Part shown: positions 1-17,155 of the stretch, piece after piece
Layout: every line of letters starts with the position of its first letter
How positions within the stretch are numbered: position 1 is the stretch's first letter
Assembly: GCA_012295275.1 (NCBI GenBank)
Contig: CM022674.1
Span: 17,427,590-17,489,589 of the forward strand
Length of the DNA stretch: 62,000 nucleotides
DNA from: Chrysomallon squamiferum
Lineage: Eukaryota; Mollusca; Gastropoda; Neomphalida; Peltospiridae
Direction: 5' to 3'
Notes under the pieces: generated by a model
What the model was told of the DNA's origin: nothing
Databases searched by the model: none
The model's input: the letters and a program-made list of their open reading frames with translations, nothing else
Translations under genes and position numbers: made by a program

Positions 1-960
1 GTATTTGATAAAGGACGTCATTGTTTGCACCGTGATATAGGGTTAGAGTGACAGTTAGAGTTAGGATTGTTTAAACTTTATTATAAATGTTATGATAAAC
101 TGCAAAATAATTTGAGTGTCACGATTGGAAGTAGCGTATGGTAAGATTTAAAGTTGAGGTCCTCGGTAGGATTAGGTTTAGAAGTTGAGCTAGGGTTAGG
201 GTTAGGTTTAAGGTTAGGGTTAGGGTTAGGGTTTGGGTTAGGGTTAGGGTTTGGGTTAGGGTTAGGGTTAGCGTTAAAGCTAGGGTTATTTAAAATGTAT
301 TATGAGTGTTATGATAAAGTGCAATGTAATTTGAGGTCACGATTGGAAGTAACGTTAGAATGAGAATTAATCTGTCGGAATTGGGTAGGATGAGGTTTAG
401 AAGTTGTCTTAGCGTTAGGCTAAGGGTTAACACTTGGGTTATTTAAATTTAGTTTTGGGCTAGGGTTCAGTTACGCTTACTTTTAGGGTTAGGGATAGGG
501 TTAGGGATAGAGGAAAGGTTATTTAAATTATATTATGAGTGTAATGATAATATCAGAGTCACCACTGGAAGTAGAGTTAGGATGAGGTTTAGATGTTAAG
601 CTACGGTTAGGGTTAGAACTAGGATCATTTAAATTTTATCATTAATCTTCTGATAATATGCAAAATAATTTGGGGTCACGACTGGAATTACCGTAAGGAT
701 AAGAATTAATGTGACGGAATGCCGTAGGATTAAGTTTTGAAATTGAGCTAGGGTTAAGGTTAGGGTTAGGGTTAGACCTAGGGTTATTTAAATTGTATCA
801 CTAGTGTTAGGATCATGTGCAAAATAATGTGTGAGTCACGATTGGAAGTAGTGAATGGTAAGAATTCATGTTCCGGACCTGCGTAGGATTAGGTTTAGAA
901 GTTGAGCTACGTTTAGGGTTGGGTTTAGGGTTAGTGTTAGGGTTAGAGATAGGATTATTA
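1..960. repeat. Degenerate TTAGGG-rich subtelomere-like satellite
   Basis: Many TTAGGG and variant (TTTGGG, TTAGCG) hexamers lie between five diverged copies of a core of about 130 bp. The cores start near 68, 287, 519, 626 and 785. Each begins with a (T)TTTAAA block, then a TATGAGTGTTATGATAA-like block, then TGGAAGTA, and most end in GGTTTAGAAGTTGAGCTAGGG. TTAGGG is the animal telomere repeat, but degeneracy and interspersed cores show this is not an active telomere end. No gene is seen; the 69-aa open frame here only reads the GTTAGG repeat. Confidence 0.8.
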
Positions 961-965
961 AAATT

Positions 966-1099
966 AGAAAATAACAAAATAATGTTGTATCTGAAATCTA
1001 CATTTTTCTTCTTTTATTTCAAACTAAATTAATTCTACGCTTACCGGATGTGCTCATTTTTATACACGAGTCCAAACAATATAGAAAACACCGTGTAAC

Positions 1100-1174
<75 letters not shown>

Positions 1175-1380
1175 TAAAAGATAATACAGATAAAAATACA
1201 GATAAATAAATGCAAATACCTGAAACTACTTAATAATATACACGGCATTTACTTGTACAGTTTAAAATATAGATCATATGAATTCGGCCAGAATTACTTA
1301 ATTATATATTTTATTGCAATGGAGCCTATATTTCCCACTTGGTTTAGTGCTGTATAAATTATTTTATTACGGAACAGTAG
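966..1380. repeat. Duplicated segment related to the 3' part of the decarboxylase gene
   Basis: Two blocks here match sequence around the decarboxylase gene. Block 966-1090 shares ATCTGAAATCTACATT and TTCTACGCTTACCGGAT with 11297-11390. Block 1195-1380 shares AAATACCTGAAACTAC and a diverged ATCATATGNATTCGGCC stretch with 12490-12665. In the second location the blocks flank exons 12 and 13; here only an AAT microsatellite lies between them. It is either a partial duplication that lost the exons or two copies of a dispersed repeat. Confidence 0.55.
1099..1173. repeat. (AAT)n microsatellite
   Basis: About 25 uninterrupted AAT/ATA triplets. Confidence 0.95.
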
Positions 1381-2114
1381 ATTTATTGTTCAGCTGAGAG
1401 CTCCTGCCAGGACCAAGTTTTAGTCAATTAATATCTGGACCAAAAGATAAGCCACAGACATAACGAATACAAATATAGCATGGCGTGTGTCTACATACCT
1501 GATCGACTTTAGCTCAATTGATACCATGTCATTTCCTTCGCTATCCTTTTTTACGGTCATTTTATCAGTATTTCATACAGAATTATAAAAAAGAACAACA
1601 ATCATAGCTATAACTGAAAGAAAGAAATAACTGAGCTACACAGATGTTGTTTCAGTATTTTGAACTGATCTATCTAATATACTTTTCTGACATAATTAAC
1701 GCGCCATGTGTATTATTGAACTGTACACTCATTTGCTATATGGTATCATCGCTAAACAATCAAACAAACAAACAAACAAACACAAAACAAATAAATAAAT
1801 AAACAATAAATTAATCTAACGAATGATGTACAATTATTTCGAGTTCGTGTGATAGCGCGAATGCCATGGCCGGAAGTTGGGACTCGTTTGCCATGATTTG
1901 GAACCTTACTCTACGGAAGAATGCGTCGCAATAACAGATAATAGTCGTCAAGAACAAAACAAAGCAGAAACTTGTAACAGATCAGGTGAACTGTTTTTCT
2001 GATTTATTATGCTGACTGATCTCACCAGACGATAAAATCACGGTAAGAAAAATCTGCCTTGTTACACGAATATATTATTCTTATTATTATTTTTATTATC
2101 ATTATTATTACTAC

Positions 2115-2146
<32 letters not shown>

Positions 2147-2262
2147 TTACTATTATTATTATTATGCACTGGCGTGGAAGAAATCGCTCAACATTTCAGG
2201 GAAACTAGAAGCTGTTTACAGTGAATATATCATTAAACGTATTATTCATTATATATAAATGT

Positions 2263-2325
<63 letters not shown>

Positions 2326-2868
2326 ATCTTAAGAAAAAAAAAACGAACACCACAAACACCTTAGCTATCAGTATCGCTACAGTATATCGTTATAGTATAT
2401 CGTTACAGGAGGTATAAATACTCTCGTGTTAGGTTGATATGGTAGAATAGGTTTTAAGTCCATGTAACGATAAACAATATAATCGTGACATATTCAGTTT
2501 TCTGCAACGTTTAATAAATAAGACTACAATTCTATGCTTATGGTAAGTACCCGTATGTACTTCTGTATTTAATCTCTGAACTACGTCAGATGTTCTCTGT
2601 CCTTACAAATATCACTAGCAGCACAAGAACAAATCGTAAATTTACAACATAGCTTTCGTTGGTTAATATTTATTTACTTACTTACTTATTTAATTATTTA
2701 ATTATTTGTTAGTTTCTAACTTTGTTTCTGTCTTTGTTTATTACATTATTGTTATTGTTCTTATCTTTTTTCCTTTCTCCTTTTTTTTAACGAAGCGGCA
2801 AAATTATATTATACTTATTATTTTTTAAATATCGATTGTCTATTTCATATTTATAATGCTATTTTCAG
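1381..2868. other. Intergenic region with simple repeats
   Basis: No supportable gene. It contains an (AAAC)n-like tract near 1762-1805, an (AGT)n/(ATT)n tract at 2098-2165 and a (GT)n(AT)n tract at 2265-2325. A short open stretch occurs on both strands near 1860-1945, but no protein family was recognised. Confidence 0.6.
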
Positions 2869-3075
2869 GGATTTAAACATGTACAAGAAAGAAGTAGAAT
2901 GCTTGGCAGTTCGAATTTTACAAATAGTACACAAACTTACCAAAGTTTTGATAATTCAGTATTAAATGCATTTTAAAAAATAGAAAAACTGTGAATGTTA
3001 TATTTAATGATGAAAATACAACAGCTGGTGAAGATTTAAGAGAAATCACTGATTCACTGTTATATTTTATTTCAG
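2869..3075 (+). other. Possible 5' exon(s) of the PARP-like gene
   Basis: A splice acceptor (TATTTTCAG) precedes 2870, and the following frame is open for about 35 codons before a stop beside an A-rich run. A second frame (2991-3075) is open and acidic. Both look coding-like and sit directly upstream of the first secure PARP exon, but their phases do not join cleanly to it. Either the exon boundaries differ from those I can see, or an indel in the A-run breaks the frame. No domain was recognised. Confidence 0.3.
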
Positions 3076-7213
<4,138 letters not shown>

Positions 7214-7620
7214 CACAACACAGTTCTGCAGTAAATACTTCCAACACAACACCAAATTCAAATTCTACAGTAAATACTTCCAACACAACACCAAATTCAA
7301 CTTCTACAGTAAATACTTCCAACACATCACCAAGTTCAACTTCCACAGATACTGCTAACGCATCATACCTATGTGCGATTCTGTGACATTTTGAAACACA
7401 TTTATATCTCTTGGAATTATACTTTTTATTTATTTTTTGTTTTTGTTTTATACTTTAATTTTCTCTTAAATAATCTTGTTTTACTTGCCTTTCTGTATGC
7501 AGTGTACATTTTTATTAATAATTTCTTTGCGGTTTCGTTATTTAGGGCAAGGACATCTTAACACACGTGAACACTGGAAACTTGCCCAGGGGTCACATTA
7601 GTATGTTGTGACTTACAGTC

Positions 7621-7626
7621 AATAAA
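7621..7626 (+). terminator. Candidate polyadenylation signal of the PARP-like gene
   Basis: AATAAATAAATA lies about 400 bp after the PARP stop codon, the first clear sense-strand AATAAA downstream. No transcript evidence. Confidence 0.3.
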
Positions 7627-7639
7627 TAAATATAAAGCT

Positions 7640-7746
7640 ATACTATACCATATACTATACTATACTATACTATACTATACTATACTATACTATAATATAA
7701 TATAATATAATATAATATAATATAATATAATATAATATAATATACT
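7640..7746. repeat. (TATAC)n then (TATAA)n microsatellite
   Basis: Pentanucleotide array that switches from TATAC to TATAA units about half way. Nothing gene-like lies between the PARP gene and about 8129 apart from this. Confidence 0.9.
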
Positions 7747-8128
7747 TTTATATAACGTAATATAATATATTATGCTGTGAAGATTTGTTATCGGAAAATG
7801 CATATTTAGCCTGTGTTTCACTAAAGATAATAAACATTATTAAAGTTCAGTTTTATGATAACAAGTGGACATTGTGTTTGTATGCAGCCCAACGAACTGC
7901 TTGTTCCAGAGGGCTGTAATTCAGTTAAGATGGCCTTGTTTATTTTGTTAGTTGCTGGGAAGAGTTTGTTTGATTTCGTGCAACCAAAATAAAAAAAATA
8001 ATAATACAAAAAAATAAAAGTTATTTTATATTTCATATTTCATATTTCATATGCACATTTCAATGTATCTATTCTCAAACTGATCAGTTGTTGACTACCG
8101 CTTCTGCTAACTCCACAAGTGCAGGATG

Positions 8129-8440
8129 TGTGGTTTGAAGCCATGGATAACGGACCTGATGTTCCACAGGCAGAGACATTAAATGAGTATGTGCTTTCTA
8201 CATGGGTACACGATGGTGCCAGATTTCCTTTGTTTTTGTGAAATCATCATCTGACCACTGACCCCAGAACAAAACATGATGTGGAGATTTTTCATTCCAG
8301 AATCAACTTCACCATCCGAATATATACAGATTTGTAGAATTGATAAAAGGAATAGAAACATCAGAACCTGCTAAATTGAGGCAGACAAACTATGGATCTG
8401 CCCCACCATGAAGGGAGTTTATAAACAGACAGAACATAGA
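8129..8440 (+). pseudogene. MULE-type transposase C-terminal fragment, decayed
   Basis: The frame from 8129 reads TLNEYVLSTWVHDGARFPLF, a stop where Trp is expected, then NHHLTTDPRT, a variant of the VEGFHSR motif, and after a +1 shift HHPNIYRFVELIKGIE. The string W-N, PRTNN-VEG-H-R, HPNI-F is typical of the C-terminal part of the MULE/FLYWCH transposase-like proteins common in invertebrate genomes. The in-frame stops and shift show it is dead. Confidence 0.6.
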
Positions 8441-8689
8441 TCAGTGAGACTGAAACCACAGCTAATCCTTGGCCGGGAGATTATGGTCTGCTCCACTAAA
8501 CACGGGTATACGATGCAGTAATAATCACATTATAATTTCCTGATCTAATCTTAACACTTGATCGCAACTAACATGAAAACTGTTCAAATGTACAGTTGTA
8601 TCAGGATAGCACAGACACTTTCATGTTTATGCGATTGAGTAATGTTAAAAAAAATATATATATATATACACACACAGATCAATTTGAAA

Positions 8690-8850
8690 TGTATTCCGAA
8701 TTCATGTGGCAAGTGTACTTTAGTGCATCAGGCAAATACGTTCAGGATAAAGAGTAGTAAGTGTTGCAAAGTCGGTTGTCCATCTACTATTAATACATCG
8801 AGAGATTTAGTTACGAGCTACCGAAATCTTCACAAATATGATCGAACAGA
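8690..8850 (+). pseudogene. FLYWCH-like zinc-finger fragment
   Basis: The open frame reads GKCTLVHQANTFRIKSSKCC, then KVGCPSTINTS and, about 15 residues on, a lone His near LHKYD. The spacing G-x-L-x-F-x-Cx4C-x-T-x-H resembles a FLYWCH finger lacking its usual W/YWC aromatics. It lies after the MULE C-terminal fragment although FLYWCH is normally N-terminal, so it is a separate or rearranged piece. Confidence 0.35.
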
Positions 8851-9240
8851 TGTAATAAAATGAATAAATGTTATGAATAACTATAATTTTATCTATGTCA
8901 ATGTTATGAATGTCCAATTATTTATAGATGTAATAAAGTGAACAAATGTTATGAATCACTATACTTTTAACTATGCAGTAAAATAAACGATGAAGTAATT
9001 TAACGATTTGTTCAGGTTATTTATTGAAACAGACTATTCCATAATCGCTTATTGTACTAGAGGTTAGCGCGCACCAGCAATTTCCATGTAAGAACAATAG
9101 CGATCTGTATTCGGAGGCACCCCGCATTGTTCAAGGTAAACGGCTTGTTATTAGTAATGCGCTCAACCTTGTCTTGTATTGTTTAATGCGTCCGCGTTAT
9201 GGGACCTCAGTCTTTGGGAGGTCACCCACAGATTCACGAG

Positions 9241-9450
9241 TCAGTATGACACAAAGAATTACACTACACAGGTGTGTGCGTCAGTAGTATATACAAATAA
9301 TTATATTACATGGGTGTTTAGGTCAGTAGGCTATATAAGTGAATACATTACAGGGTACAACGGTCAGTACGATTTACAACGGATTATATTACAGTGGTAT
9401 ATGGGTCGGTAGGGTTGACAAAGATTTACATTACAGCGTTGAAGATCTGA
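9241..9450. repeat. 41-bp minisatellite, five diverged units
   Basis: TCAGTA (TCGGTA in the last unit) recurs at 9241, 9281, 9323, 9364 and 9406, a spacing of 40-42 bp, each followed by a TTACA-containing block. The two overlapping open frames here (77 and 72 aa) read the repeat and match nothing known. Confidence 0.65.
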
Positions 9451-9635
9451 GCATATTTCTCAAAAACAATATTACAATGAGGCAAAATACATTAAAGGAA
9501 CAAGTTACATCAAACTGTGTTACAGATGTGTATGGTTATCTTTTCATTACATTTTGAAGTTCATTGTTACGTGAGATTTTTATTATAAGGCAATGTATAA
9601 TTAATTATATTACTGACGTTAAATGGATTATATGT

Positions 9636-9636
<1 letters not shown>

Positions 9637-9687
<51 letters not shown>
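9637..9687. repeat. (CA)n microsatellite
   Basis: About 25 CA dinucleotides. Confidence 0.95.
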
Positions 9688-9688
<1 letters not shown>

Positions 9689-10861
9689 AACAATTATTGA
9701 TAACTGAACACTTCTTTTTTCTTCTTTCGTACAATGATCATGTAGGCAACAGGATTGTTGGTAAATTTAAACTCACTGACTATTCAGTTATTTTATATAT
9801 TTAAATATCAGTCACTATCTTGCTTATTCACACTGATACACTGAAGGAACGGAAAACAATTTAATTTACAAATTTCATTTCCTTTGTTACTTTTCCTCAT
9901 ATAAATGATTACTGCTTGACAGTCACATAATAAAAAAAAGTTAGTTGGGCATAATTACATGCAACCTATATATGAAAATGAATATTACTCGTTGTCATTC
10001 AAAAAGAGTTATGTGAAAGATGTTCATGCTTAAGAAAAGAAAAACAATGTTTTTATTTGTATTTAATATTTATCTTATTACTACTCTTTTATGTCTATAC
10101 TCTTTTACCACTGCATTAAATCAAATGTTATTATAATTTTTATGATATAAAAAAACCTGTAACTTAACTGATCTAAAGGTTCATATATATCGATAAACAA
10201 ACCTATTAGAAAGAAACATACATAGATACGGACAGACAAACAGATAGATCACAGGTTGAAATATTTGGTTGTTATTATTTGTATTAGTATTATTTTATTA
10301 GTACTAGTAATAAACAAGTCAATTAAATAGTATCTTTTATGCATTCATATTAACATATTGTATTATCTTGATTACTCATAAACAATAAAGAAAATTTACC
10401 GAATTGTTATATATTTCTTATGAAGTTTAATGTTTAAGTCTTGTGTAATTTCCACACACAATAAATACTACCTGTAAGATATATAAATAGTTAACTACAA
10501 AATGCTTATTTACCGTTCTAGATATTTCATACGAAAATTGATTAATAAACACTGTTTCATCTAACCAATTTGTTTCTTTAAAAGAAGCATAAACAACCAG
10601 AAACAGTAACTTGAAAAGTGTAATGACCCAGTTCAAAGAAATTAGATAAAGAGATTTTCAGAGAGAAAGAAAACAAAACTAAATCACACACACTTTACAG
10701 CTTTAGTATAGTTATTTCAGAAATGCTAAATAACAAGGTTTGAAACTATAAACATTTCATTTTTTAAATGTGATCTATGGCTACAGTATCATGGACAGTT
10801 TCAAGTCACAACATACATGTACAGGGGAAAAGACCGCGTGCGTGCGTATGTGTATGTGTCT

Positions 10862-10911
<50 letters not shown>

Positions 10912-11615
10912 CTAAGGTGGAGGCATACATGCGTATGTATGTATGTATGTATGATTCTTTCTTTTTCGTTTACAAATGCATGAAGATAAATGAGGAGCTT
11001 CGTTCTAAATCAAATATAATATAATATCTGAAGTTTAACAATCATCATTTTACATTAAATTAACACCGTTATAACATAATGTTAATGAGAGGACACTGAA
11101 TATTACTAAACTGCTGATTAGCAACAAGAGTGTTTTATGTGAACCTTCTCAGAGACAGTACACGACATACCAGAACATTTTATAAACTCTGATTAGTATA
11201 ATTCCGTAATCATGCAAACTATTCTGTTACCAGTGAGAAAACATTTGCCACATTTTTTTTTTCTTCTATTTATGAAAATTGCTAAATAATTTAGGATCTG
11301 AAATCTACATTATTTTTTTTTGTTATTATTATTATTTTGTTTTTATTATTATTATTTCAATACTAAATATATTCTACGCTTACCGGATATCAGACATTAT
11401 TACAAAAGAGTCACAAAAATATAGTCTACACTTTGCGTACATTTTGGATCAGTCTCACCTAATGACTGACTTCTGATCCTCATGTTATCAATATCGAGAG
11501 ATTTGAACACCTGGTGCTGATACGATTTGGGATCGGAGACCATCTTCAAAAACAGATTTCTCCGCAGCCGTGCTCTTTGTAGATTGCATCTCTGATTGTC
11601 GAACTCGGGGAAAAC
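9688..11615. other. Intergenic AT-rich sequence
   Basis: No supportable gene. It holds a (TG)n tract at about 10860-10908 with GTAT repeats after it. The block 11290-11430 is duplicated near the window start (966-1090). This stretch is also the 3' flank of the decarboxylase gene. Confidence 0.6.
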
Positions 11616-14044
11616 CTAGTCTTCAGAATCACTCAAACTCTCTTCAACAACTTCCTTCTCAGGTTGTCGGTTGCCTTCGCATCCGTGTAAAAATAGCTCT
11701 GACGTCATCTCCACTATGACGTCCCAAGCATAGGTGATATCTTTGTCGCAGGCTCTTTCCGCGCAAATAGCGAAGCGAATGACGAAGTGTTCGTTGATTA
11801 AAGCTGGTACCACGTGCATCTTCCGGGAACCATTGATCATGCGCAATAGCTTCTGAGTTAAAGAGTTGGGCCCCTTGAAAAGAAATGATTGTTTCGGGTA
11901 ATTGCAAGACTGTTTTAAATAAGTTATACATAAATATATTTGTTTTCAGGTTTATATTTCCTTTCCTCATATTTTTTTCATTTTTTCATTTACTTATTTG
12001 CATTACTGTAATCACTGAAGCAGTTACTATTCAGTTATTTATTTATTTATTTATTTATTTATTATGTTTACTATTCTATTAATGTTTTTATTTTTATTAT
12101 GTGTATTTTATATTTGTTGCTCTATAAATAAATTCACATCTTATGCTAGCGAACATTAATTCTAATTTAAATCTGACCTTAAGACGGAAACAAACGAGAC
12201 CCATGGTAACTTCTCCGAGTATTTCAAACCGATCATCTTTTTCTACCAGACTTTCAAACAGCTTCGCCAGACGAACATGCTGAATAATAACTTATATAAA
12301 TATATACTGCTAACAAGATAATAATTAGCTGACAGAAAACACATTGTCTGTGTCACACAATAATAATATAATACATGGATATTTTTATGATGTTTATTTG
12401 ATATTGTGAAGATGGTCAATGTTGGTCTTTAACACAAAATATTAATATTTCAAAGAAGGCTTCGTGAAAAATAATAAGATAAAACACATGTAAATAAATT
12501 CAAATACCTGAAACTACCTTGTGTTCCTTGTAAGTACCTAATGTACAAGACACTTTATTGTACATATTAAAATATAAATCATATGTATTCGGCCGGAATT
12601 ATTTAATTACATATTTGCTTTAAATGGAACCTACATGTCCCATTTGGTGCAGTAATATATAATTTAAAAAACAAGAGAACAAAAACAAAGTAATGGAATA
12701 TATAAAAGAAAAAATAGCCTAGCGATATGATTTATTTTATTTAAAGTCGGTTGTCATTCTATTATAGAGAAACATTTAATATAATTTAACCGATTTATAT
12801 GTTAATTTGTTTTATTAATCATAATGTTTCTTATTGTTGGTGTTATTACTTGTATCATCATCATTATTATTTGTTAATATTCTTTTATTAATAATTGTTA
12901 ACTCATCAAGAACGAGAACTTTGCTATTTCACCAAATATGACTGTGAAACTTACCTCCCTGATACGATGCTGAAGCCCTTCAACGCCGTAGGTTCGTAAA
13001 ACGAACCAAAGTTTCAGAGATCGAAACCGCCTGCCTAAAGGAATTCCCCAGTGCTGATAAATGAACAAATTATTAATCAATTAATTAACCAAAATACTCC
13101 GACATTTTTATTGTTTGATGTTACAAATGACCTTCCGACCCTAGACCAGATGTAAAGACCAGACATAGATATATACATGTACATTTTTTTTTCAACTTGC
13201 TGTAATGGAAAACAAAACAGGAAATGAAATGATCAAATGAGTAACAGCGCTTTTGTTAAATTGTATCAGTAAAAAAATGATAATGTTTCAATATAAATTA
13301 ATTAATTAATATTTACTTACTCTGAAGTCAATTGCTTGGTCACCATGTTTATGTTGTAGATAGAGTGGATCAACAGTTAGAGCTCCCGATAATGTGTCCT
13401 GTTCTCTCACCCTGAAATAAATATATACATAGACAAACAGAGAGACAGATACATACGTATTTATAGATATATAAATAGAGACATAAACATGTATATGTAT
13501 CTACATAGATAGACATAAAGATATACAAATATAGAGATAGACGTATGAATAAATAAAACACATATTGATAAGTAAATAAATAAATAAATAAATTATCAGA
13601 CAGAAACACTGACAGACAGATAGATACATGTAAAAATTGTTGAATAAATAAATAAATATTAAATAAACACCCAAATAAGTAAGGAAATAGGGATAATGTA
13701 ACCAGATATGTAAATTAATTTCTTATTTATATTTAATCCTTACCACATCAATGAACAGTCAAAATTTACTTGCAACCATTTATTTGTGCTGACATTCAGA
13801 GAGTTGGCATTCTACAAATTAAAACAAAAATATGAATGGAAACACTTTTATACCAAAACGGACTTTTTAATATGTCAACCTTTGACCTACATGTTTGTAA
13901 ATAAGCTAATAAACCTGAAATGAATTTTTGTCCTTTATCACTGTAATATTTTTATACGTGAGAATCATTTTAGTGTATGTCAAAAATACTTCTCTTTCTT
14001 AAGCATTGTTGTTCTTAATGTTTTTGTCGTTATTGATATGTAAA

Positions 14045-14135
<91 letters not shown>

Positions 14136-14422
14136 TAATCTCAAATACCTCAACCCCTTTTAAAAGATGTTGAAATTCAGGACAGATGAAGGCGTTGCCG
14201 GCGTATGCAGCGTCGACGTGAAGCCAGACGTCCTCTTTGGCGCACACCTCACCAATTTCCTCCAGATTGTCGAATGAACAGCAAGCCGTCGTCCCCAACG
14301 TAGCACACACCTACAAAACAAAACTCAGACTACGAGGAGCAAAATAAACATGACGTAAACAAGTACAAAAGACGCAAACAAGCATACAAACAAACAAACA
14401 AACAGATACATAGATGATAGAT

Positions 14423-14453
<31 letters not shown>

Positions 14454-16203
14454 GAGATAGACAGACAGACATATAGATAGAAGGATGGATAGATGGATGG
14501 ATGGATGAAAGGATGGAGAGATAGGTAGATCGTACAAAAATCTAAAAACAAACAAAGAAAAGCGCACTTAAACAGATAATAAACAAGGAAAGGGATACGC
14601 ATATGTGGACATCTTTACACAGCATAAAACACACAAACGCACACCAAAAATACTTACGTAGAAAGGTATCAGTCCCAGTCGACGGTCTTCCTTCAAAAAT
14701 ATGTAGATAAAAATATTTAATATTAAACATAAAAAAGAAAGAAATAATACTAACTTATATCAGTTACATTTTTGATAGGATCTTTAGAATGGTTTACAAA
14801 AGAACAATTTAACATTAATACTATTAATGTAATTTGTACAAATATGTCTATATTTTTTTTTATTATTTTTTTTTTTTGCATTAATGATGTACAATATGTA
14901 AGTAATACTATAAAATACAAATATTTTACAAAATATTTACATCAGTGTTAAAGCAAAATGTTGACATAAATATAAAATGATATCTAAAAAAATTGTTTAC
15001 AATGAAATTGTTGGACATATTGTACATTAAAAAATATATAAAAAAAATATTTATTAGTATTATGAAAACAATTTACGTTAATATGATGAATATTTTATAT
15101 TGGTATTATAAATACATTCAACATTAATATTGTAAGTAATTTACACTAATCCTGCTAATAATATGCATATTTTAAACGTTATTTACAAACAAATAAAAAC
15201 ATAATAAAGTTTCAAAAAGCAAACCCTTCAGTACCATTAAAGCCATTGTTTTTAAACTCTGTTTACCTCTATTGCCCGTTCTAGAACGTGTCCCCGTAGT
15301 GAGAACTTCTCGTCAACATCTAGTTGTCTCATCTTGACAAAACCAATCATTGCAGCTTTCTCAACACACGAATGAGCCTGAAACGTGTCAAAGTGGATCC
15401 CGTAGTTTTCAGTACGAAACGTCTCAGTGAAAACAAACTGGTAAGTAAAAGTGTGGAACCCAAGAAAACAGATATCAAGATAGATCGATAGACGGACGAA
15501 TGAACAAAATAGTCTGACTGATTAGGAGGCTCATATGGAGAGACTGACACTTATAAATTAATATACAGACAGAGAGATGGACGTACTGACAACGATACAT
15601 AGATATATAGACAGAGATGGACGGACAGAGATAGAAAGACAAAAGTACAGAGGGATAGTTTTGAAAGACAGATAATACAGTAAGTAGATAAACTAAAAGA
15701 TAATACAGTAAATAAACTAACAAACTGAACCATAAACGATACATAATGAAGGACAGATCACATACAATTAATACTGACTAGTTTTGACGAATAAGCTACG
15801 AGTCTCGATAACAACATTCCATCTTCGATGAAAGGGAGGCGACTCTTGAGTTTGCCGATAGCGGCATGTCTGGCGGCGAGTAAGGCTACAAGCACACACT
15901 CGCTAGCTGATCCCTGGATATTAAACATTAATTATTTTAATGTTTACTCTGGATTTTGTATATTAAATATGTATTTTTTTAGTGCTTACTGTAGATTTTG
16001 CAGAAAGAATTGATCATTAACTTGTTATGACTATTTCAAAACCTTGAACCGTTAAATTTTGACTGTCAAACATGATGATCAAAATATCATATTTAAACGT
16101 CTGCCTGAGATATGTAGTTATATCTCTCTCTCTCTCTCTCTATCTATATGGATGGATAGATAGATAGATAGATACACAGATACATAGATGCATAGAGATA
16201 CAT

Positions 16204-16266
<63 letters not shown>

Positions 16267-16509
16267 CTTAACGATATAAAAACAAAACACTCTTAATTTT
16301 CTGCGACGTCAAGTCAGACATTTTCTTCACTATCTAACAAAGACTTATTGATTATCCATTTGATTGATAAGTTAACAGGTAGATTTATTTTAAAACTAAT
16401 AAGAATCTAAAGGACACGCCTATAGCATCTTTGTACCTGAATAACTCCGCCCCCTCTTCCTGATTCGTTCAAAAAGGTTTTGGGCAGGCCAATCAGTTTT
16501 CCTGAAGTG

Positions 16510-16545
<36 letters not shown>

Positions 16546-17104
16546 GTTACATTGTATCATATATATGAATGATATAGTATATATGAATTAATGAATTAAT
16601 GAATTAATGAATTAATGAAAAAATGAATCCACTTACATAAAAACACATACAAACGTACACACATACGTACATGCATTCATATATACATACACATATATAT
16701 ATATATATATAATACAAACATGTACATAGATAAATATGTATGTTCGTATATAATACTACTGATATACTTACCTACCCAGTCCAGTGTAATTGTTTCAAGT
16801 TCTGTGCACGCTGGACTAGCAGCCTGGAGGAAAACGAAAATATTAAAACAAATAAAAACGTAAACATCAAACCTCATCAAATCAAAACATCTGATACTTG
16901 CAATGAAAAACAAGAAGAAAAAACATACTATGCAATCAAAAGCTCTGATACGTACCCATGAGAAACCTATGCAGCCAATGGCATCGGATAACATATCTCC
17001 AAGGATGGATGGATACGAATTACCCGCAGGAAAATACGCGTGGAAGTCTGGATGCTGCCAGTGAGTAATCTGAAATATAAAGCAATGTGAAATACAAACA
17101 CAAA

Positions 17105-17155
<51 letters not shown>

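Noticed and set aside
154-363. Gly-Leu repeat open frame
   Set aside because: Translation of degenerate GTTAGG repeats.
1-960. Active telomere
   Set aside because: Hexamers are degenerate and separated by 130-bp cores, and the TTAGGG strand runs into the window, the wrong way for a left chromosome end.
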